Assembly (NCBI RefSeq): GCF_004571135.1
Contig: NZ_SPSB01000002.1
Coordinates: 1 to 64,000 of the forward strand
Length of the DNA: 64,000 bases
Source of the DNA: Algoriphagus kandeliae
GTDB taxonomy: Bacteria; Bacteroidota; Bacteroidia; Cytophagales; Cyclobacteriaceae
Direction of reading: 5' to 3'
The notes beneath the pieces were generated by a model. That model was not told the origin of the DNA and did not search any database. It saw only the letters and a program-made list of their open reading frames with translations. Shown here piece after piece: positions 49,164-58,969 of this stretch; the stretch's first letter is position 1; each line of letters opens with the position of its first letter. The position numbers and the translations under genes were made by a program.

Positions 49164-50654
49164 TTATGAAGGGTTTTGAACCATATTTTCGTTTGCGTTC
49201 AATTCAGAGATAGGAATTTTGAACTGCCAGTTGTTGGTACCTGCAGGCTCATCAAACTTAGAGTTGATAACCGTAGCAACATGGTTTGCACCATTTCTGT
49301 CCAAAGGCAAGTTCAAACGCTTCAAATCGTAGAATCTGAAACCTTCACCCCAAAGCTCGATTCGACGCTGAATCATGATCTCTTCGATCAAAGCCTCGCC
49401 TGTATTGGAAGTCAAAGTGTATTCAGGGTCACGCTGAGAAGCAAACTCAAACAATACTTGAGCAGCTTGAGAATCATTACCAGATCTAGCCAAAGCTTCT
49501 GCTTCCACTAAATACATCTCAGCAGCTCTCATGTAAGGTACATCACCTACAGAAGAAGCATTACCTTGAGCAACAAACTTACGGTTCATGTAGTCACGCT
49601 TCGCAAAAGAGCTCAAAGTCACCTCATCGATGAATGGATCTCTCAAAGCGGGATCAGATGCATTTGGATCCCAAAGACCTTTTCTGTAATCCGTATCAGA
49701 GATCATATCGTACAATTTGCTGCTAATTGCTTTCGGATTACCCCGAATATTCGTTGAACTGAAGTTCAAGGATACATAAGCAAAGTAAGAAGCAAAGAAT
49801 GTCTGCTGATCGTCAATTTGACGGCTTCCCCAGATCCACTCTTGATTGTCAACATTATTGAAACCTTCATAAAGCTGAGTTTCAGACATCAAATCATATC
49901 CTTCTCTAGCCAATTTAGCTTGAGCAGCTGCTACTGAATAGTTACCTTGAGTCAAAGCAACACGAGCTTTAATACCTCTAGCAACATTGATGTTGATGTG
50001 AGACTTCGCATTTCTGCTTTCGTCCAACAAAGCAATCGCAGCATCCAAATCCGCATTGATTTGAGTATAAACCTCTTCTACAGTGTTTCTAGCACCACCT
50101 TCAGTGATTGGTTCCAATACGATTGGTACACCCAATTGGCTATTGCCTCCGCCAGCATTGTAACGCTGAGCGAACAATTGAACCAAGTTGAAGTGAGCCC
50201 AAGCACGATAAGCCAAAGCCTGACCTTTGATCTCATCTTTTTCAGTCTGAGGTCCTTCTGCATTGTCGATATTGGCAATGATCATGTTAGCATTACCAAT
50301 GATCTTGTAGTAGAATCTCCATACAAAACGTACGTCACCACTGTTTTCATTGATGTGGTTTAACCATCTGGAGATAGATACAAACCATCCATTAGCGATA
50401 CCTGTCATAACGTAGTCATCGCCTAATGCTTCTCTCATAATCATCACACCACCTTCACCCGGCTGACCTTGAGAGTCATAGCGGATAAACATGGATCTGT
50501 GAATACCATTCAATGCAGTCATTGCATTTTGCGTAGTTGTAAAGACCGCATTCTCTGATACCGCATCCGTAGGAAGGGTATCCAAATAGTCCTCAGCGCA
50601 ACCAAAACTTAGGATTGCTCCGAGCAAGAATATTTTACTTAATAATTTCTTCAT
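49164..50654 (-). CDS. SusD/RagB-family outer-membrane lipoprotein
   Basis: 496 residues with a signal peptide and lipobox SFGC (Cys about 19). The RagB/SusD fold is visible in CAEDYLDTLPTDAVSENAVF, KGQALAYRAWAHFNLVQLFA and the C-terminal IMIQRRIELWGEGFRFYDLKRL with its amphipathic end. It binds nutrient ligands on the cell surface and hands them to the SusC partner. It starts 12 nt after the SusC gene, so they form one operon. The ligand is unknown; no glycosidase, sulfatase or peptidase shares the operon. Confidence 0.95.
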   Translation of the reverse strand: MKKLLSKIFLLGAILSFGCAEDYLDTLPTDAVSENAVFTTTQNAMTALNGIHRSMFIRYDSQGQPGEGGVMIMREALGDDYVMTGIANGWFVSISRWLNHINENSGDVRFVWRFYYKIIGNANMIIANIDNAEGPQTEKDEIKGQALAYRAWAHFNLVQLFAQRYNAGGGNSQLGVPIVLEPITEGGARNTVEEVYTQINADLDAAIALLDESRNAKSHININVARGIKARVALTQGNYSVAAAQAKLAREGYDLMSETQLYEGFNNVDNQEWIWGSRQIDDQQTFFASYFAYVSLNFSSTNIRGNPKAISSKLYDMISDTDYRKGLWDPNASDPALRDPFIDEVTLSSFAKRDYMNRKFVAQGNASSVGDVPYMRAAEMYLVEAEALARSGNDSQAAQVLFEFASQRDPEYTLTSNTGEALIEEIMIQRRIELWGEGFRFYDLKRLNLPLDRNGANHVATVINSKFDEPAGTNNWQFKIPISELNANENMVQNPS

Positions 50655-50666
50655 GGTTTTGGTAGA

Positions 50667-53600
50667 TTACAGTTGGACATTAACACCTAGCGTGAAAGTT
50701 CTTGCCGGCGTAAAGGTGTTGGAAGTCGTACCGCTGAACGTACCAGAAACGTACATTCCACTTCTTGAAGACAACCATCCTAGGTTTTCACCTGCCAAAT
50801 AAACCGTAGCACCTCTCATTTTCCATCTCTCCAATAGGGTTCGAGGGAAGGTATAAGAAAGGTTTACAGACCTCAAGTTCAAATAGGAAGCATCCGTCAA
50901 CCATCTGTCAGAAGCAACGTTAGTCTGTGCAGCACCAGTTACGTCCATTTTAGGAACTTCAGTGATGTCGCCAGGCTGCTGCCATCTATTCAAGATATCC
51001 ACGTGGGCAGCTCCACCATCAGGATCAGCAGCCATTAAGCCTGCATAGATTCCATCATAAATATCACCACCAACTGCAAAGCTGACCAACACGTTCAAAG
51101 AGAATCCTTTGTAAGACAAGGTATTGGACAAACCTCCGAAGAAGTCAGGGATTGCATTTCCAGCAAAGTGGAAACGTGCATTTTGGAAGCTAGTAGTCAA
51201 GGTGTCCTGACCAACGATTCGGGTAGTTGCATCATCCTCATCATATTCTGCAGCACGGTACAATCCTTCACCAGTTTCTGGATCCACACCATACCAGTCT
51301 CTCAACCAGAAGTCATAGATGGAACGACCAACCACATATTTCTTAGTACCTACGATTTGCTCATCGAAAGGCAATTCTTTGAACTCGTTTTTGAAGGTAG
51401 ACACGTTCAAGTTGGCATTCCATCGGAAGTCGCCTGAACGAACCAAATCACCACCAATGTTGAATTCAATACCAGTATTTGCCATAGTACCGATGTTTTG
51501 GAATCGGCTGTTAAGACCTGTAGTCAAAGACAAAGGAACTTCAAATAGCAAGTTGCTAGACTCTCTGTTGAAGTATTCGATTGTACCGGAGAATCTGTTT
51601 CCGAATGCAAAATCCAAACCTAAGTCATAGGTATTGTTGGATTCCCACTGCAAGTCCAAAGCAGAAAGGGAAGCTTGCAAAATACCAGGCTCAGAAGCGT
51701 TGTTAAAGCCTAGGTCATACAATGCTTGCCAAGGATAGAATCCACCGACGTTGTTGTTACCAACTTCACCATAAGAAGCTCTCAATTTCAACAATTGGAA
51801 GAAGTTAGAATTGAAGAAGTCTTCCTGATCAATAGACCAAGCAGCACCTACTGAGAAGAAAGTACCCCATCTTACATCTTGAAAGAATCTAGAAGATCCA
51901 TCTGTTCTCCAAGAAGCAGAGAAAGAGTATTTATCATCATACACATAGTTCACTCGAGAAAGGTAAGACTCGATACGATCTCTGTCTAGACGACCTGTTG
52001 CAGAGTTGATGGTTACGAAGTTGTCAGGCTCGATATTTCCAGCCAAGATTTGATCCTGCTTGGAGATGAACTGACGATTTACTTGGTAATCATAATTCTC
52101 ATGACCTGCCAATACTTCTACAAAGTGCTTCTCATTGAAGGTATTAGAGTAAGTCAACAACTGGTTGAAAGTCAAAGAGTTGATTCTAATGTTTTCTCTT
52201 CGAGTTCGACCTGCTGGCGCACCATCACCTACGATAGTATTGTCATATCCAATATTCAATAGAGATGTGATATCTGTAGCGATATTGGTTCTGAAAGTGA
52301 AGTTCTTCAAGAATTTAGCCTCTACATAAGCACGGGAAGAAATCACGTCTCTGTCGAATCGATCAATGTTCAACAATGTCTCTTGTACTACGTGACGGCC
52401 AGGATAAGCACCTGCACCTCTTCTTGGAAGACCTAGTTCTTCCAAATCACCCAAGTCAAAGATTTTGTTTCCGAACTCATCCAAGATAAATCCACCTGTT
52501 TGCATATTCTGAGCATAAACAGGGTAGATAGGTCCCATAGAACGAGCGGTAAAGAATGGGTTCACAAAGGAGTTACTTCCACCATCTCTTGCATTGTTTC
52601 CTTCACTCATGGTTGCAGAAAGGTTGATACCTGTCTTTAACCAGTCAGTAGCCTGCGTATTCACATTCAATCGACCTGTGAATCTTTCGATGTCAGACTG
52701 AATGATAAAACCTTTCTCATTCAAATAGTTGAAAGAGGTATAGAAGTCCGTCTTACCAGCTCCACCTGAGTAGGTCAAGTTGTATTCTTTACGGTCACCC
52801 ATACGCTGCAATTCATCAAACCAGTCAAGACCTTGGAAATTGTTTACTGCATTTGGATTCAAAGTACCATCCAATCCTACGATTTGATCATTAGGAACAT
52901 TGTACACATTGTATCCAAGGATGTCGATCAAATTGTTTGAAGCAAAAGCTGCAGCATCAGCAGGACTAGCACCGTTTCCAAGTTGAGAGTTTTTCAAAGA
53001 TTCCCAAACCAATGGATAATACTGATCAGCATTCACACGGTCGTATTCTGGAAGTGCACGACCAGAAACACCCTGCTGCAATCTCAAATTGAAAGTAGGC
53101 TTGTTTTTGTTACCAGTCTTAGTAGTAATCATTACTACACCGTTGGCAGCACGAGAACCGTAAAGAGCCGCAGAAGAGGCATCTTTCAAGATCGTCATGT
53201 CTTCAATATCCTCTGGGTTCAAGTTGGAAAGGTCTCCGTCATAAGGAACACCATCTACTACATAAAGAGGAGCAGAAGATGAGTTAACAGAACCGATACC
53301 ACGGATACGTACAGCAGGAGTAGAACCTGGCTGACCGGATGCAGAAGTAGTGATAACACCAGGGGCTTGACCCTCGATAGCATTCACTACGTTGTTGATA
53401 GGACGATTAGCGATTTGATCACCTTTCAATGCTACAGCAGAACCGGTAAAGTTTCCTTTATCTACTGTACCACCATAAGCAGTGATGATCACTTCTTCCA
53501 AGTTTTGGGAATCTTCCTGCATCACCACATTGATTTCGCTGCGGTTGCCGATCAATTCCTCTACACTTCTGTAACCGATATAGCTGAAGACCAACGTGGT

Positions 53601-53804
53601 AGCACCTTCAGGTACTAGCAAGGAGTATCTTCCATCTAAATCCGTCACGACCCCGATGGTCGTTCCCTTTACAAGGACATTCACACCGATCAAACCATCT
53701 GGTTCCTCGGGTGCTGTCACTCTACCTGTGATGGTTCTGTTTTGCGCCATGACAGAGATTCCTGTCAAAAAGAGCAATACAAAACCTAGTAAAATTTTCT
53801 TCAT
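50667..53804 (-). CDS. SusC/RagA-family TonB-linked outer-membrane protein
   Basis: 1,045 residues with a signal peptide (about 1-20), a carboxypeptidase-like N-terminal domain (ITGRVTAPEEPDGLIGVNVLVKG), a plug domain carrying the SusC hallmark LYGSRAANGVVMITTKTG, and a barrel ending in FTLGVNVQL. It imports a substrate captured by SusD across the outer membrane with energy from TonB. The 480-bp AT-rich leader upstream suggests strong regulation. Confidence 0.96.
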   Translation of the reverse strand: MKKILLGFVLLFLTGISVMAQNRTITGRVTAPEEPDGLIGVNVLVKGTTIGVVTDLDGRYSLLVPEGATTLVFSYIGYRSVEELIGNRSEINVVMQEDSQNLEEVIITAYGGTVDKGNFTGSAVALKGDQIANRPINNVVNAIEGQAPGVITTSASGQPGSTPAVRIRGIGSVNSSSAPLYVVDGVPYDGDLSNLNPEDIEDMTILKDASSAALYGSRAANGVVMITTKTGNKNKPTFNLRLQQGVSGRALPEYDRVNADQYYPLVWESLKNSQLGNGASPADAAAFASNNLIDILGYNVYNVPNDQIVGLDGTLNPNAVNNFQGLDWFDELQRMGDRKEYNLTYSGGAGKTDFYTSFNYLNEKGFIIQSDIERFTGRLNVNTQATDWLKTGINLSATMSEGNNARDGGSNSFVNPFFTARSMGPIYPVYAQNMQTGGFILDEFGNKIFDLGDLEELGLPRRGAGAYPGRHVVQETLLNIDRFDRDVISSRAYVEAKFLKNFTFRTNIATDITSLLNIGYDNTIVGDGAPAGRTRRENIRINSLTFNQLLTYSNTFNEKHFVEVLAGHENYDYQVNRQFISKQDQILAGNIEPDNFVTINSATGRLDRDRIESYLSRVNYVYDDKYSFSASWRTDGSSRFFQDVRWGTFFSVGAAWSIDQEDFFNSNFFQLLKLRASYGEVGNNNVGGFYPWQALYDLGFNNASEPGILQASLSALDLQWESNNTYDLGLDFAFGNRFSGTIEYFNRESSNLLFEVPLSLTTGLNSRFQNIGTMANTGIEFNIGGDLVRSGDFRWNANLNVSTFKNEFKELPFDEQIVGTKKYVVGRSIYDFWLRDWYGVDPETGEGLYRAAEYDEDDATTRIVGQDTLTTSFQNARFHFAGNAIPDFFGGLSNTLSYKGFSLNVLVSFAVGGDIYDGIYAGLMAADPDGGAAHVDILNRWQQPGDITEVPKMDVTGAAQTNVASDRWLTDASYLNLRSVNLSYTFPRTLLERWKMRGATVYLAGENLGWLSSRSGMYVSGTFSGTTSNTFTPARTFTLGVNVQL

Positions 53805-54288
53805 AGGTTTAGTTTTAAATAGATGATTTATTTTTCGTCAGGATAAATCACGAGCTAAAATCGAAAAAGAGCAAATTTTGCCACTAGACGTCATTTTGCT
53901 AAAAATTGAAATAAAATTTCATGATTTTTAAAAAAGCAAAATTATCAATCGTTAACTAAGTGCCCAAACACTGTCCGAACACTGTCCACCTCATTCTTTT
54001 TGCCTTTTTGAATATTTTTTCAATATAAAATTTCGAAAAGGGTCAATTATTATAATTTTTATTTCTATTCTTGGAAAAATTCAATTAATAGAATTATGAT
54101 TCTTTAGATTTAGAAAAAAAATATTATACTGAATTTTACCGAAAAATAGATTTATTCGAAATAAAATTCTTATCCTGTCCGATATTGAAAAAATGATATG
54201 CAAAATTTATTAGTTCCTTTAATGATTTTATCAAAATTTAATTTTTTTTAGAATTTTTAATAAAAGGATAAAAATTGATTTAATAGGC
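53805..54288. other. Long AT-rich leader/promoter region of the SusCD operon
   Basis: 484 bp with very high A+T, no open frame of note and no strong hairpin with a T-run. It separates the SusC gene from the 2H phosphoesterase gene on the same strand. The promoter must lie here. No clear TTG-N20-TAnnTTTG pair was found on the minus strand, and no tRNA, riboswitch or palindromic operator stands out. Confidence 0.5.
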
Positions 54289-54837
54289 TCACTTTTTTAG
54301 CAAAATCTCAATTTTTGGCTCCCAAATCCCATTTTGGTGCTTTAGCAGAAAGAAGCTTTTGACCACAAAATTTGCTGCCAAATCCTGCTTTCTAACAAAA
54401 TCAAAAACAGCTTGGAATTGATGCTTTTTGATATCCCGAAAGGCTACCGTCATATGCGGATGAAAGCTCAAATCACTCAGCTCATCCTTAAGGTTAAGGT
54501 TTCGCTTACAAAATATCCGTAAGGCTTTTTGCATCTGGAATAAATCATCCCCTGCAAGGATATCCAAAAAAATCACACGTCCTCGAAATTGATCTGTCCC
54601 CTTTACTTGAAGTGAAAAAGGGGAATAGTCTTTGGCAAAAGAATTTATTAAACCGACCATCCGCTCTTCTTTCAGCTCATTATATAAATAAGGCATCCGA
54701 AGAGTGATATGCGGGGGAGATTTTAAGGCGTACTTAATACCAAACTCTTCCCGGATTTTTAACTTCAATTCATGAACCTGCTGAAGGAAATCCGAAGGAG
54801 GTAAGATCGCTAGAAAATATTTTTGCAATTGAGTCAT
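54289..54837 (-). CDS. 2H phosphoesterase, 2'-5' RNA ligase-like
   Basis: 182 residues. The two HxT motifs of the 2H superfamily are present, H43-I-T in PPHITLRMP and H128-M-T in FHPHMTVAF, separated by the usual distance. Such proteins act on 2'-5' linkages or cyclic phosphates of RNA and nucleotides. No signal peptide. It is divergent from the universal stress protein gene and has no obvious functional link to the SusCD operon. Confidence 0.92.
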   Translation of the reverse strand: MTQLQKYFLAILPPSDFLQQVHELKLKIREEFGIKYALKSPPHITLRMPYLYNELKEERMVGLINSFAKDYSPFSLQVKGTDQFRGRVIFLDILAGDDLFQMQKALRIFCKRNLNLKDELSDLSFHPHMTVAFRDIKKHQFQAVFDFVRKQDLAANFVVKSFFLLKHQNGIWEPKIEILLKK

Positions 54838-54940
54838 CTGATCAATTATCCAATTAGCCCCACTTTAGGGCAAAATCGTAAAAACTGTTTAATAAACTCA
54901 ATCATTATTTTAAATTAAGACTCTCAAACGACATTGCGCT

Positions 54941-55855
54941 ATGAAATTTTTCCAAAAAATTATGATTGGTTTGGATTTGACTGAGATGGATGACATCCTG
55001 ATCGAAAAAACCAAAGTATTCTTGAAGTTTTTAGGAGTTGAGAAGTGCTATTTTGTCCACGTTTCCCAAAACTTGGCTATCCCGGATGAAGTTCTTCGCC
55101 AATATCCAGACTTGTTAGCACCTGGGGATGAATCCATCGAAGCCCTCATCGAGGATAAAGTTCAACAACACAACTTCCCTAAAAATATCGAAATCGAAAT
55201 TTTTGCTGAAGAGGGAGACCATCCTCTGGAAACCTTTCTTCGATGGGCTAGAATCAAGAATGTTGATTTGATTGTGATGGGACGAAAGGAAACCTTGGCA
55301 GGGAATGGAGTTCTTGCAAACGGAGTGGCCAAAAAAGCTCCTTGTTCAGTTATGTTGCTCCAAGAAAGAAGGCCGCCAGGACTTCCAAAACGCATCATGG
55401 TTCCTACGGATTTCTCCAATCACAATCATTTGATTTATGACTTTGGAGAAAGAATAGCCGATGAATTGGGGGCAGAACTTATTCCAGTTCACATGTATCA
55501 TGTTCCGGCAGGCTATTCCAAAACAGGTAAATCATTTGAGGAATTTGCTGAAATCATGAAGAATAATGCAGAACATGATTTTGAGAAATTTGTATCACAT
55601 CACAATCATCCTGAACTCAAGTGTGATTTTGTGTTAAATGACGGGGAGAATCCGGGAGATCTCATTATGAATGAAGCTCACAAGCTGGATGTAGATATGC
55701 TGATAATGGGTTCTAGAGGCCGGTCCAAATCAGCAGCCGTTCTACTTGGAAGTACGGCAGAAAAAATGATCGAAGCCAACAATTCCCTTCCAATGATCAT
55801 TTTCAAGAAAAAGGGAGAAACTTTAGGCTTTTTTGAGGCCTTGCTTCGAATTTAA
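54941..55855 (+). CDS. Tandem universal stress protein (two UspA domains)
   Basis: 304 residues with two consecutive UspA domains (about 1-145 and 150-295). The C-terminal domain has the complete ATP-binding motif MGSRGRSKSAAVLLGST (G-x2-G-x9-G-S). The N-terminal copy reads GRKETLAGNGVLANG and lacks the second Gly, so it may not bind ATP. Such tandem Usp proteins are stress-induced cytosolic factors. Convergent with a methyltransferase gene through a shared TTAA stop. Confidence 0.92.
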   Translation: MKFFQKIMIGLDLTEMDDILIEKTKVFLKFLGVEKCYFVHVSQNLAIPDEVLRQYPDLLAPGDESIEALIEDKVQQHNFPKNIEIEIFAEEGDHPLETFLRWARIKNVDLIVMGRKETLAGNGVLANGVAKKAPCSVMLLQERRPPGLPKRIMVPTDFSNHNHLIYDFGERIADELGAELIPVHMYHVPAGYSKTGKSFEEFAEIMKNNAEHDFEKFVSHHNHPELKCDFVLNDGENPGDLIMNEAHKLDVDMLIMGSRGRSKSAAVLLGSTAEKMIEANNSLPMIIFKKKGETLGFFEALLRI

Positions 55856-56769
55856 TCGACACGCTCTAAGAAGAAACAAACCTGATCACCTTTGCCCTCC
55901 TGATTGTATTGGAGGGCTTTTTTATTGAATCCGTCTAGTTCCTTTTTGGAAAAATGATCTGCTAAGTTCTGCCCAGCCAATTTGAATCCTTTCTCATAAA
56001 GCCTAGATCCCCAAAACTGGAAGCCTGTTGAATCGAAAAACACCTCCTTCAACCGAAACCCACTTTTGGAAACCAAGGATTGAAATCCCTTTAAACTTGG
56101 AATAATCAAATGACGAGGGGCATCTAGCTGAACCCAATTTTCTCCAAATTCCCTCCAAGCCTCACAATTTGCCAACGGTGTACGGATTAATAATCTACCT
56201 CCTGGATTAAGCGAATTATAGCACCGCTTCAATTCTTCTTCCGGATTTTCCAGGTGTTCAAAGGAATGATGCATCATGATTACATCAAACTTCTGATCAA
56301 CCTCTTCCAGTTTGCTCTTAACGAGTTTAAATCCCGGGGCTATTTGTGAAGACTCTGATAAAAAAGGATCTATTCCAGTCAAATTTCTAAATCCTCCCGC
56401 ATGCAATTCATAGAGCAACTGCCCATTCCCACAACCCACATCAGCAATGGCGTCCTCAAACTTCCTGTGAATTCGCTTTAGCCAATAGCCATAAGAGGGA
56501 CTTTTCCAGGAAATTCCCAAATCTAAAAACATACGCATGCGAAGCTTTTTAAGAAAAAGCCTCAAGGAACCCGACTTAACAAGGGGAATAAAAGAATAAT
56601 ACCCTTCTGAGGGATAATAGGGGCTTAGGTCTTTTGGAACTTCTTTTATTTGTAAAGATTGACAGGATAGGCACTCTTGGTAAACAAAAGATTCACCTAA
56701 GCCGAGCATTTTTTCCTGAGCAATAAATTCCCGAAGATCTTCCCCTCCACAAAATTTACAGGATGCCAT
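55852..56769 (-). CDS. Class I methyltransferase with N-terminal Cys-rich zinc-type motif
   Basis: 305 residues. The N-terminus has two CxxC motifs (CKFCGG, CLSCQS) that probably bind zinc. The SAM domain follows with DVGCGNGQLLYEL, MMHHSFEHLENPEEELKRC and GRLLIRTPLAN. This architecture is seen in sugar or polysaccharide C-methyltransferases and related enzymes. It begins 4 nt downstream of a polyprenyl sugar-transferase gene and shares that direction, so an operon for surface polysaccharide modification is probable. Confidence 0.85.
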   Translation of the reverse strand: MASCKFCGGEDLREFIAQEKMLGLGESFVYQECLSCQSLQIKEVPKDLSPYYPSEGYYSFIPLVKSGSLRLFLKKLRMRMFLDLGISWKSPSYGYWLKRIHRKFEDAIADVGCGNGQLLYELHAGGFRNLTGIDPFLSESSQIAPGFKLVKSKLEEVDQKFDVIMMHHSFEHLENPEEELKRCYNSLNPGGRLLIRTPLANCEAWREFGENWVQLDAPRHLIIPSLKGFQSLVSKSGFRLKEVFFDSTGFQFWGSRLYEKGFKLAGQNLADHFSKKELDGFNKKALQYNQEGKGDQVCFFLERVD

Positions 56770-56772
56770 GGA

Positions 56773-58143
56773 TTAATAGGCATTTTCACGGTTAAAGAGC
56801 AATTCATGAATTGTCTTAACCATAATTCCCATATCCAATAAAAATGACCAATTATTGATGTAAAAAGAATCCAGGCGAACCCGGGATCGGATTTGATGAG
56901 GGTTTTCAATTTCTCCTCGAAAACCTCTGACTTGAGCCAAACCAGTAATTCCTGGGCGGATTTTATGTCGGGAATTATACCGGTCTATTTGCTTCTTGAA
57001 GGTTTGGTTCATTGGGATGGTATGCGGACGTGGGCCCACGATGGACATATCCCCTAACAACACATTGATAAATTGAGGCATTTCATCCAAAGAGGTAGTC
57101 CGTAGAAATGATCCTATGCGCGTCACACGCGGGTCACCTTTGACTGCCTGAACGGTATCTGCGTAGTCATTCGGCGTCATCGATCTAAACTTCAAACAGT
57201 TAAAGACGCGATTGTTGACACCGTTTCTTTTTTGAATAAAGAAAATAGGACCTCTGGATTCAATCTTGATTAGCAATCCCACCAAAGGGATCAACCAAGA
57301 AAGAATGAATACAATAACCAAGCTGGCAAAAACCACATCAAAAGCCCGTTTGGCAAAACTATTAAAGGCATTATCAAGCGGGATTTCATTGACATTGATG
57401 ACGAAGAAATCACCATAACGGGAGAAGGAAAGATTTTTCTCCAACTGCAAGGATCCTCCAGGAATCATCTTGACTTTGATGTAATTCTCATCCGCAAAAT
57501 CAATCACTTTGCGTACAAGTCCTGGCTCAAGCTGCTCATGGATGTAAATCAGATCCAAATCTAAATTCGGCGCTTGCTCAAAAAAATCATGGATATCTCC
57601 ACGGGTCTGCTTGCAATCAGAGAGGTTATCGAAATAGCCAAGGAAGTTGATTCCAAAATCCTTTCGAATCCGAAATACATCAGCAAGTTTTGGACTAGTC
57701 CCTCCCTTACCAACGATCACCGCATTTCGGTAATTGTTTCCTTTGGAACGGTAAGACCGAAGAAGCATATGCACGCCAACTCGATAGCTTCCCATCAAAA
57801 CCAACATTCCCAAGCCCAAAGCCAAGACTGGAATTACCTGAAGATTGGGGGTATTGAAAGGGATCCACAAGACTGCAGTGGCTCCTACAAACCAAAAAAC
57901 GGTCCCCAACAGATGTCTGAGGGTTTGGCTGTATTCGTCAGTACGGCCGATTTTGTAGTCTTTTCGAAGAAGCACTATGAATAGCCACAGGATGGAAAGC
58001 GGAAAAAACGCCTCCAATCCGACTCCGGCAAAAATTCCAAATTCTTGGAGTAGCAGGTTGCAAATCAACAAAGCAACCCATGAAGCAAGAATATCACTGA
58101 CTGTAAAAAGCCAAGGAAAATATTTATCAAATCTGCGCTTCAT
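56773..58143 (-). CDS. Undecaprenyl-phosphate sugar-1-phosphate transferase
   Basis: 456 residues from ATG 58143; the preceding TTG is an unlikely start. Four N-terminal hydrophobic segments, a CoA-binding-like central domain, then another hydrophobic segment and the C-terminal bacterial sugar transferase domain: KRAFDVVFAS, CLKFRSM, RTTSLDEMPQFINVLLGDMSIVGPRP and RHKIRPGITGLAQVRG. It starts exopolysaccharide or O-unit assembly by loading a hexose-1-phosphate on the lipid carrier. Operon with the methyltransferase downstream. Confidence 0.95.
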   Translation of the reverse strand: MKRRFDKYFPWLFTVSDILASWVALLICNLLLQEFGIFAGVGLEAFFPLSILWLFIVLLRKDYKIGRTDEYSQTLRHLLGTVFWFVGATAVLWIPFNTPNLQVIPVLALGLGMLVLMGSYRVGVHMLLRSYRSKGNNYRNAVIVGKGGTSPKLADVFRIRKDFGINFLGYFDNLSDCKQTRGDIHDFFEQAPNLDLDLIYIHEQLEPGLVRKVIDFADENYIKVKMIPGGSLQLEKNLSFSRYGDFFVINVNEIPLDNAFNSFAKRAFDVVFASLVIVFILSWLIPLVGLLIKIESRGPIFFIQKRNGVNNRVFNCLKFRSMTPNDYADTVQAVKGDPRVTRIGSFLRTTSLDEMPQFINVLLGDMSIVGPRPHTIPMNQTFKKQIDRYNSRHKIRPGITGLAQVRGFRGEIENPHQIRSRVRLDSFYINNWSFLLDMGIMVKTIHELLFNRENAY

Positions 58144-58294
58144 AAAAATCGGATCAAACAATTCGTTCTGAACAAAAATCAGGCTAAGCTATTCATTCAA
58201 AGGCTTATCTCGATTTCAAATCCAAAATTAAGAAAAGAATCGTCAAGCATGCTTACTTTTGACACTAAATTCTGAATCACTGGTATTTTTGGCA

Positions 58295-58969
58295 ATGACG
58301 AGTTTTCTCTCAAAGATTTTCGCTTCTTCCGATAACCCCGACTCTTTGGGCGCAAGTTTTCGTAAAAAAAGACTGGCCTATTTTGAGTCTCTATTTTTCA
58401 AGATTTTTGATCCCGAGCAAGCTATCCGGATTCTCGATGTGGGTGGTACCGCATATTTCTGGGAATCAAGCAAATTGATAGAATATCCTACCATTGAGAT
58501 TACTTTGCTGAATCTTCACTTAGAAAAAAGCGAGCTACCAAACATAAAAGGAGAAAAAGGAGACGCTACTGCTATGCCCGAATTTGGTGAAGGTGAATTC
58601 GATCTGGTATTTTCCAATTCGGTGATAGAGCACCTTTATACTTGGGAAAATCAACAAAAAATGGCTCAGGAAATCCAGCGGGTAGGAAAAAAATATTATG
58701 TCCAAACTCCCAATCGCTATTTTCCGATTGAAGCGCATTATGCACTTCCCTTTGCGCAGTATTGGCCAAAAAACTTACTTTTTCAAACTTTGACCAAAAC
58801 TCCTTTTAGCCGATTCCAAAAGTGGGATTCCCAAGATGCCCGTCAATACATCGAAGAAATCAGACTATTGGACGAAAAGGAAATGAAGCAGTTATTTCCA
58901 GGTGGGAAGGTCTATCGAGAAAAATTGGGAGGGATGACGAAATCCATCACCCTCCACAATCTGGATTAA
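58295..58969 (+). CDS. SAM-dependent methyltransferase
   Basis: 224 residues from ATG 58295; earlier codons need a TTG start. The SAM-binding region is RILDVGGTAYFWE, followed by FDLVFSNSVIEHL and IQRVGKKYYVQTPNRYFPIEAHYALPF. The latter features are found in methyltransferases of polysaccharide and small-molecule pathways. It is convergent with the DUF3050 gene and shares a TTAA stop. Substrate unknown. Confidence 0.82.
   Translation: MTSFLSKIFASSDNPDSLGASFRKKRLAYFESLFFKIFDPEQAIRILDVGGTAYFWESSKLIEYPTIEITLLNLHLEKSELPNIKGEKGDATAMPEFGEGEFDLVFSNSVIEHLYTWENQQKMAQEIQRVGKKYYVQTPNRYFPIEAHYALPFAQYWPKNLLFQTLTKTPFSRFQKWDSQDARQYIEEIRLLDEKEMKQLFPGGKVYREKLGGMTKSITLHNLD

Noticed and set aside
49164-53804. 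SusCD operon as a polysaccharide utilisation locus
   Set aside because: No carbohydrate-active enzyme or hybrid two-component regulator is nearby; the ligand might be peptide or other.
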